From Lentzea fradiae (GTDB lineage Bacteria; Actinomycetota; Actinomycetes; Mycobacteriales; Pseudonocardiaceae), in contig NZ_FNCC01000005.1 in NCBI RefSeq assembly GCF_900100955.1, positions 455,110 through 519,109 on the forward strand: a stretch of DNA of 64,000 nt. The letters run 5' to 3'. This document shows, piece by piece, positions 60,340-64,000 of this stretch. The number at the start of each line of letters is the position of its first letter. Positions within the stretch are counted from its first letter, which is position 1. The position numbers and the translations under genes are program-made. Below the pieces are notes generated by a model. It saw only the letters and a list, made by a program, of their open reading frames with translations, had not been told where the DNA came from and ran no database searches.

Positions 60340-60888
60340 GTGACCGTCCAACCCATCCGTCTGTTCGGCGACCCGGTGCTGCGCACCCCCGCTGTCGAGG
60401 TCGTCGACTTCGACAAGGAACTGCGCACCCTGGTCAAGGACCTGTGGGACTCGATGCAGGACGCGGGCGGAGCGGGACTCGCCGCGCCTCAGCTCGGCGT
60501 CGGGCTGCGCGTGTTCACCTACCACTGCGACGGTTTCGCGGGCCACCTCGTCAACCCCACGTGGGACGTGGTCGGCGAGGAGATGCAGGAAGGCCCCGAG
60601 GGCTGCCTGTCGATCCCCGGCATGCAGTGGGACTGCAAGCGCCACCTGCACGTGGTGGCCAAGGGCTGGAACATGCACGGCGAGCCGGTCGAGGTCGAGG
60701 GCACCGAGACCCTGGCGCGCTGCATCCAGCACGAGACCGACCACCTCGACGGCGTGATGTTCCTCGACCGCCTCGACGCCGAGACGCGCAAGCTGGCGAT
60801 GAAGGAAATCCGGCGCGCCGACTGGTTCGACGGTACGGTTCCCACCTTGAAGCAGAGCCCGCACCCACTCTTCGGCAGGTCCAGCTGA
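60340..60888 (+). CDS. def: Peptide deformylase
   Basis: A 182-residue metalloenzyme from GTG 60340 (CGAGGAG upstream). The three motifs are '[12 protein letters not shown]', '[12 protein letters not shown]' (metal Cys) and '[18 protein letters not shown]' (HExxH, two metal His and catalytic Glu). It removes formyl from nascent proteins. The next gene, fmt, makes the formylated initiator. Two nt separate its stop from fmt. Confidence 0.97.
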   Translation: MTVQPIRLFGDPVLRTPAVEVVDFDKELRTLVKDLWDSMQDAGGAGLAAPQLGVGLRVFTYHCDGFAGHLVNPTWDVVGEEMQEGPEGCLSIPGMQWDCKRHLHVVAKGWNMHGEPVEVEGTETLARCIQHETDHLDGVMFLDRLDAETRKLAMKEIRRADWFDGTVPTLKQSPHPLFGRSS

Positions 60889-60890
60889 CC

Positions 60891-61817
60891 ATGCGACTCG
60901 TGTTCGCCGGCACGCCCGAGGTCGCACTTCCCTCGCTGCGCGCCCTCATCGACTCCTCGCGCCACGACGTCGTCGCCGTGGTCACCCGCCCCGACGCCCC
61001 CTCCGGCCGTGGCCGCAGGCTGGAGCGCTCGCCGGTGGCCGCTCTCGCCGACGAGCACGGCATCGAGGTGCTGACCCCCGCGAAGGCGGGCGACCCCGAC
61101 TTCCTCGACCGCCTGCGCGCACTCGCCCCCGACCTCTGCCCGGTGGTCGCCTACGGCAACCTGCTGCCGCAGCGCACCCTCGACGTGCCGAAGCACGGCT
61201 GGGTCAACCTCCACTTCTCCGTGCTGCCCGCGTGGCGCGGCGCCGCGCCGGTGCAGGCCGCCGTGCGCAACGGCGACGACATCACGGGCGCGTCGACGTT
61301 CCGGATCGTGAAGGAGCTCGACGCCGGCCCGGTGTTCGGCGTCGTGACCGAGAAGGTGCGCGAGCGCGACACCTCCGGTGACCTCCTCACCCGCCTGTCG
61401 ATCTCGGGCGCGGACCTCCTGGTGTCCACTGTGGACGGAATCGGGGACGGCACGCTGCGCGCCGTCGAACAGCCCTCCGACGGCGTCACCTACGCCCCGA
61501 AGATCACCGTCGAGGACGCGCGCCTCGACTTCACCACGCCCGCCGCCGCCGTGGACCGCCTGGCCCGCGCCGTGACGCCCGAACCCGGCGCGTGGGCCGA
61601 GTTCCGGGGCGAGCGCCTGAAGCTCGGCCCCGTCACCCCCGTGGACGACGTGCAGCTGCCCGCGGGAGAGGTGCTCGTCGAACGCAAGCGCGTTCTCGTG
61701 GGCACAGCGACCACCGCCGTGGCCCTCGGCGAGGTCCAGGCGCAGGGCAAGAAGCGGATGGCCGCCACCGACTGGGCCCGCGGCGTCCGCATCGAGGCCG
61801 GGGAGCGCGTCGTATGA
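60891..61817 (+). CDS. fmt: Methionyl-tRNA formyltransferase
   Basis: A 308-residue enzyme. '[20 protein letters not shown]' is the formyl-THF-binding Rossmann start, '[20 protein letters not shown]' contains the catalytic Asn-His, and '[15 protein letters not shown]' the Asp. The C-terminal tRNA-binding domain has '[21 protein letters not shown]'. Full length. It overlaps the next frame by 4 nt. Confidence 0.97.
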   Translation: MRLVFAGTPEVALPSLRALIDSSRHDVVAVVTRPDAPSGRGRRLERSPVAALADEHGIEVLTPAKAGDPDFLDRLRALAPDLCPVVAYGNLLPQRTLDVPKHGWVNLHFSVLPAWRGAAPVQAAVRNGDDITGASTFRIVKELDAGPVFGVVTEKVRERDTSGDLLTRLSISGADLLVSTVDGIGDGTLRAVEQPSDGVTYAPKITVEDARLDFTTPAAAVDRLARAVTPEPGAWAEFRGERLKLGPVTPVDDVQLPAGEVLVERKRVLVGTATTAVALGEVQAQGKKRMAATDWARGVRIEAGERVV

Positions 61818-62116
61818 GGCGTTCCCGGACCAGGGCGTGCGCCATCGCCGCGCCTGCCCGGACGCAGGCGCGAACGGCGCACGCACACGCGAGCCGGACG
61901 CCCGCCCACGCACACGCGAGCCGAATCCCTGGCCGCGCGCACGTGGTGCACCCGCACGCGGGCTGGATGCCCGACGGCGTGCATGTGTGCGCCGGCCCAA
62001 TGTCTGACCGCGCGCACGTGGTGCACGTCCGCGAACCGTTGACAGCCGTCACGAACCCGGCGCGCGTCGTCCGCGCCGAAGCAGGGGAGCCCGAAGTAGT
62101 GGAGTACAGCGCATGA
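61814..62116 (+). CDS. Doubtful 100-residue His/Ala/Arg-rich frame between fmt and rsmB
   Basis: The frame starts with ATG 61814, overlapping the fmt stop (ATGA), and ends by overlapping the rsmB start the same way, so it would fit an operon. Its product ('[20 protein letters not shown]', '[11 protein letters not shown]') is low-complexity and matches nothing I know. The DNA contains repeated GCACACGCGAGCCG and CGCGCGCACGTGGTGCA blocks. I think an expanded spacer is as likely as a gene. Confidence 0.35.
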   Translation: MRRSRTRACAIAAPARTQARTAHAHASRTPAHAHASRIPGRAHVVHPHAGWMPDGVHVCAGPMSDRAHVVHVREPLTAVTNPARVVRAEAGEPEVVEYSA

Positions 62117-63549
62117 CCAACTACTCGCGGGGCGCCTCCAAGCCGTCGGGGCCGCGCAGGCCACACCCGCCGCGCCGGCGCACCGGACCGGCCAGGCCGC
62201 CTGTCGAGGACCCGGCGCGGCTGGCCGCGCTGGAGACGTTGCGAGCGGTGCGCCAGCGCGACGCGTACGCGAACCTCGTTCTGCCGCAGATGCTTCGCGA
62301 ACGCCGCATCACCGGCCGTGATGCGGCCCTCGCCACCGAGCTCGCCTACGGCGCGGCGCGAGCGCAGGGGCTGCTCGACGCCGTCATCGAGGCGTGCTCG
62401 GACCGGCCGTTGTCCGAAGTGGACGGTTCGGCTCTCGACGCCTTGCGACTCGGCACGTACCAGTTGCTGCGCACGCGAATCCCGTCGCACGCGGCGGTCG
62501 CGTCCACCGTCGACCTCGTCCGCGCCGAGCTCGGGTCCGGCATCGCGGGCTTCGTCAACGCCGTCCTGCGCCGGGTCGCGGAGCAGGACGAGGCGGCGTG
62601 GGTCGACGAGCTCGCGCCCGACCCGGACGCCGACCCGGTCGGCAACCTGGCCTTCACCCACGCCCACCCGCGCTGGATCGCGCAAGCGTTCGCGGAAGCC
62701 CTGGGCAGCCGCGACGAGCCGTTGAAGCGGGCCCTGGAAGCCGACGACGCCCGGCCGGCCGTGCACCTGGTGGCACGTCCCGGCGAGGTCAGCTCCGACG
62801 AGCTGGCCGCCATCACCGGTGGCGACGTGGCGCCGTACTCGCCCTACGGCGTGCACCTGGAAGCCGGGGCGGGCGACCCGGGCGACCTCGAGCCCGTCCG
62901 GGAACGCCTCGCCAACGTGCAGGACGAGGGCAGCCAGCTGTGCGCCCTGGCCCTCACGCGCGCCTCGATCGAGGGCACGGACGACCGCTGGCTGGACCTC
63001 TGCGCCGGTCCTGGTGGCAAAGCCGCTCTGCTGGCCGCACTGGTCGGCCTCGAGGGCGGCGAGCTGATCGCCGTCGAGAAGGCACCCCACCGCGCCGAGC
63101 TCGTGCGCAAGATCACCTCGGGTTTGCCGGTGACCGTGCACGTGGCCGACGGCCGCGAGACCGACTTCGTCGAAGGGGCGTTCGACCGCGTGCTCGTCGA
63201 CGCGCCCTGCACCGGTCTCGGTGCACTGCGCAGGCGCCCGGAGGCGCGGTGGAGGCGCCAGCCCACCGACGTCGGCACGCTCACGAAGCTGCAGCGGGAG
63301 CTGCTCACCGAGGCGTTGCGACTGGTGCGACCTGGCGGCGTCGTGGGTTATGTCGTGTGCTCACCTCATCTCTCGGAGACCGTCGGGATCGTGACGGACG
63401 TCGCCCGCAAGACCGGGGCCGAGGTGCTGGACACCCGCGAGCTCTTCCCCGGAGTTCCGGACCTCGGGGACGGGCCGCACGTGCAGCTCTGGCCGCACCT
63501 GCACGGAACCGACGCGATGTTCTGCCAGGTGCTGCGACGCCCTGTTTGA
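62113..63549 (+). CDS. rsmB: 16S rRNA m5C967 methyltransferase RsmB (Sun/Fmu)
   Basis: 478 residues. The basic N-tail precedes a NusB-like RNA-binding domain (about residues 33-165). The SAM-dependent domain has 'LDLCAGPGGKAALLAALVG' (motif I), the catalytic Cys region 'FDRVLVDAPCTGLGALRRRP', and 'VGYVVCSPHLSETVGIV', in which the usual T-C-S-x4-E-N reads V-C-S...S-E-T. It methylates cytosine in 16S rRNA. The fmt-rsmB pairing is conserved. Confidence 0.95.
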   Translation: MTNYSRGASKPSGPRRPHPPRRRTGPARPPVEDPARLAALETLRAVRQRDAYANLVLPQMLRERRITGRDAALATELAYGAARAQGLLDAVIEACSDRPLSEVDGSALDALRLGTYQLLRTRIPSHAAVASTVDLVRAELGSGIAGFVNAVLRRVAEQDEAAWVDELAPDPDADPVGNLAFTHAHPRWIAQAFAEALGSRDEPLKRALEADDARPAVHLVARPGEVSSDELAAITGGDVAPYSPYGVHLEAGAGDPGDLEPVRERLANVQDEGSQLCALALTRASIEGTDDRWLDLCAGPGGKAALLAALVGLEGGELIAVEKAPHRAELVRKITSGLPVTVHVADGRETDFVEGAFDRVLVDAPCTGLGALRRRPEARWRRQPTDVGTLTKLQRELLTEALRLVRPGGVVGYVVCSPHLSETVGIVTDVARKTGAEVLDTRELFPGVPDLGDGPHVQLWPHLHGTDAMFCQVLRRPV

Positions 63550-63568
63550 GCGCTCGGGAAGGACGTTA

Positions 63569-63601
63569 GCGACGGGGTCTGACAATGTCGGGCCCCGTCG
63601 C
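63569..63601 (+). terminator. Terminator after rsmB
   Basis: GCGACGGGG (63569-63577) pairs perfectly with CCCCGTCGC (63593-63601) as a 9-bp stem closing a 15-nt loop that contains a small GAC/GTC pair. It starts 20 nt after the rsmB stop and is followed by CTTCGTTGG. It probably ends the def-fmt-rsmB operon. Confidence 0.78.
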
Positions 63602-63946
63602 CTTCGTTGGGGCAGAACGGGATCGGCATTCACCGGTTCGGGTGACGGCGCTCGCTTCGGGGCGGGCGTGGAGGAGTGCGGTGGGGGAGTTGGCCGCCGC
63701 CTCGGTGGGCGCGGCTGGGCAGGGGACATGGTGTCAGCGGGGATGCGGCCTGCCTGGGGACACGGCGTGCGTGGGATGTGGCGCGGGACAGCTCGGGCGG
63801 GGCGCGGCTCGGGATACGCTTGTGCGGGGCACGGCCGTGGAGGGACGCGGGTTGAGCGGGCGGTGGACCGGCGGGATGTGGGGCAGGCGGGACGCGGACC
63901 GGTGAGACGTGGGCCCGTGGATGCGGCTGGCGGCTGGCGGACGATG
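63602..63946. other. G-rich region without recognisable gene
   Basis: The plus strand is extremely G-rich and C-poor, with many GCGGG, GGGGC and GGGAC runs that look like decayed short repeats. A 106-codon frame (63585-63905) begins inside the terminator and encodes Gly/Arg/Cys-rich text with no family match, so I do not call it. The window ends before the next clear gene. Confidence 0.45.
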
Positions 63947-63981
63947 GCTCGGGGCTCGGGGCTCGGGGCTCGGGGCTCGGG
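63947..63981. repeat. Heptamer GCTCGGG, five perfect tandem copies
   Basis: Five exact copies of the 7-bp unit GCTCGGG run from 63947 to 63981 and are flanked by G-rich DNA. The four or more GGG runs could form a G-quadruplex on the plus strand. The unit is not a multiple of three; slippage variation is expected. Confidence 0.92.
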
Positions 63982-64000
63982 ACGTGGAGAGCGGGATGCG

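Noticed and set aside
63585..63905. 106-codon frame after rsmB
   Set aside because: It starts inside the terminator hairpin, has no ribosome site, and its composition follows the G-rich repeats.

Overview
This is chromosomal DNA from a high-GC, mycelial-type actinobacterium. Evidence: very G/C-rich third codon positions, GTG/TTG starts, leaderless-looking promoters, a BldD orthologue, the actinobacterial nucleoid protein mIHF, a DasR-like GntR regulator with a dre-type operator, an XRE/DUF397 (WhiJ/BldB-type) pair, and a helicase-dead PriA. A member of the Pseudonocardiales (Lentzea/Saccharothrix/Actinosynnema type) fits best. That placement is inference; no rRNA gene is present.

Layout. 1-5.9 kb is accessory: the end of an NTF2-like protein, a phosphotransferase-like gene reading in frame into a DUF6892 protein, a divergent RDD/SpoIIM-like membrane pair, a TetR regulator with a three-palindrome operator array beside an NADPH-quinone-oxidoreductase-like gene, and an XRE-DUF5753/DUF397 pair. 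5.9-10.8 kb is a minus-strand membrane/ATPase operon (membrane protein, DUF4129, DUF4350, MoxR, DUF58). 10.8-14.9 kb holds a uridine-kinase-like protein, RarA, two acetyltransferases and a DinB/maleylpyruvate-isomerase-like enzyme.

From 15 kb on, the window follows a housekeeping backbone that is familiar in actinobacteria: DUF948, DUF6167, alaS, ruvX, mltG, aroE, prepilin peptidase, aroC-aroK-aroB-aroQ, pepP, efp, nusB, bldD, pyrR-pyrB-pyrC-(PH-like)-carA-carB-pyrF, mihF-gmk-rpoZ, coaBC, metK, priA, def, fmt, rsmB. Nearly all genes are on the plus strand and many overlap by 1-4 nt. Together they cover shikimate-to-chorismate synthesis, complete de novo UMP synthesis up to the dihydroorotase and decarboxylase steps (no dihydroorotate dehydrogenase or orotate phosphoribosyltransferase here), SAM and CoA synthesis, and translation initiation.

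Accessory blocks interrupt this backbone. 20.9-27.2 kb holds a response regulator/histidine kinase/GerMN-like lipoprotein operon, a PAP2 phosphatase, and a compact GlcNAc-type PTS (HPr, EIIC, DasR-like repressor, and divergent EIIB and EIIA) around one operator. 31.0-32.2 kb holds a small membrane protein with an amyloid-signalling-like motif, a VOC protein and a B-4DMT protein. 34.4-37.4 kb holds a RibD-like reductase, an HD hydrolase, a NAD(P)-binding protein and a SigJ-type sigma factor. 51.2-54.6 kb holds an ATPase-BTAD regulator and an RTX-repeat secreted protein. 57.3-59.6 kb holds a hypothetical protein and gamma-glutamyltransferase.

Regulation readable from the DNA: three 21-bp-phased palindromes at 3.8 kb, a dre site at 26.46 kb, a BldD box upstream of bldD, a PyrR-type RNA loop before pyrR, several strong hairpin terminators, and a 35-bp hairpin repeat array between rpoZ and coaBC. 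No tRNA, rRNA, CRISPR array, transposase or integrase was seen. The most novel candidate is the 83-residue membrane protein at 30968-31219 carrying a RHIM/BASS-like motif.
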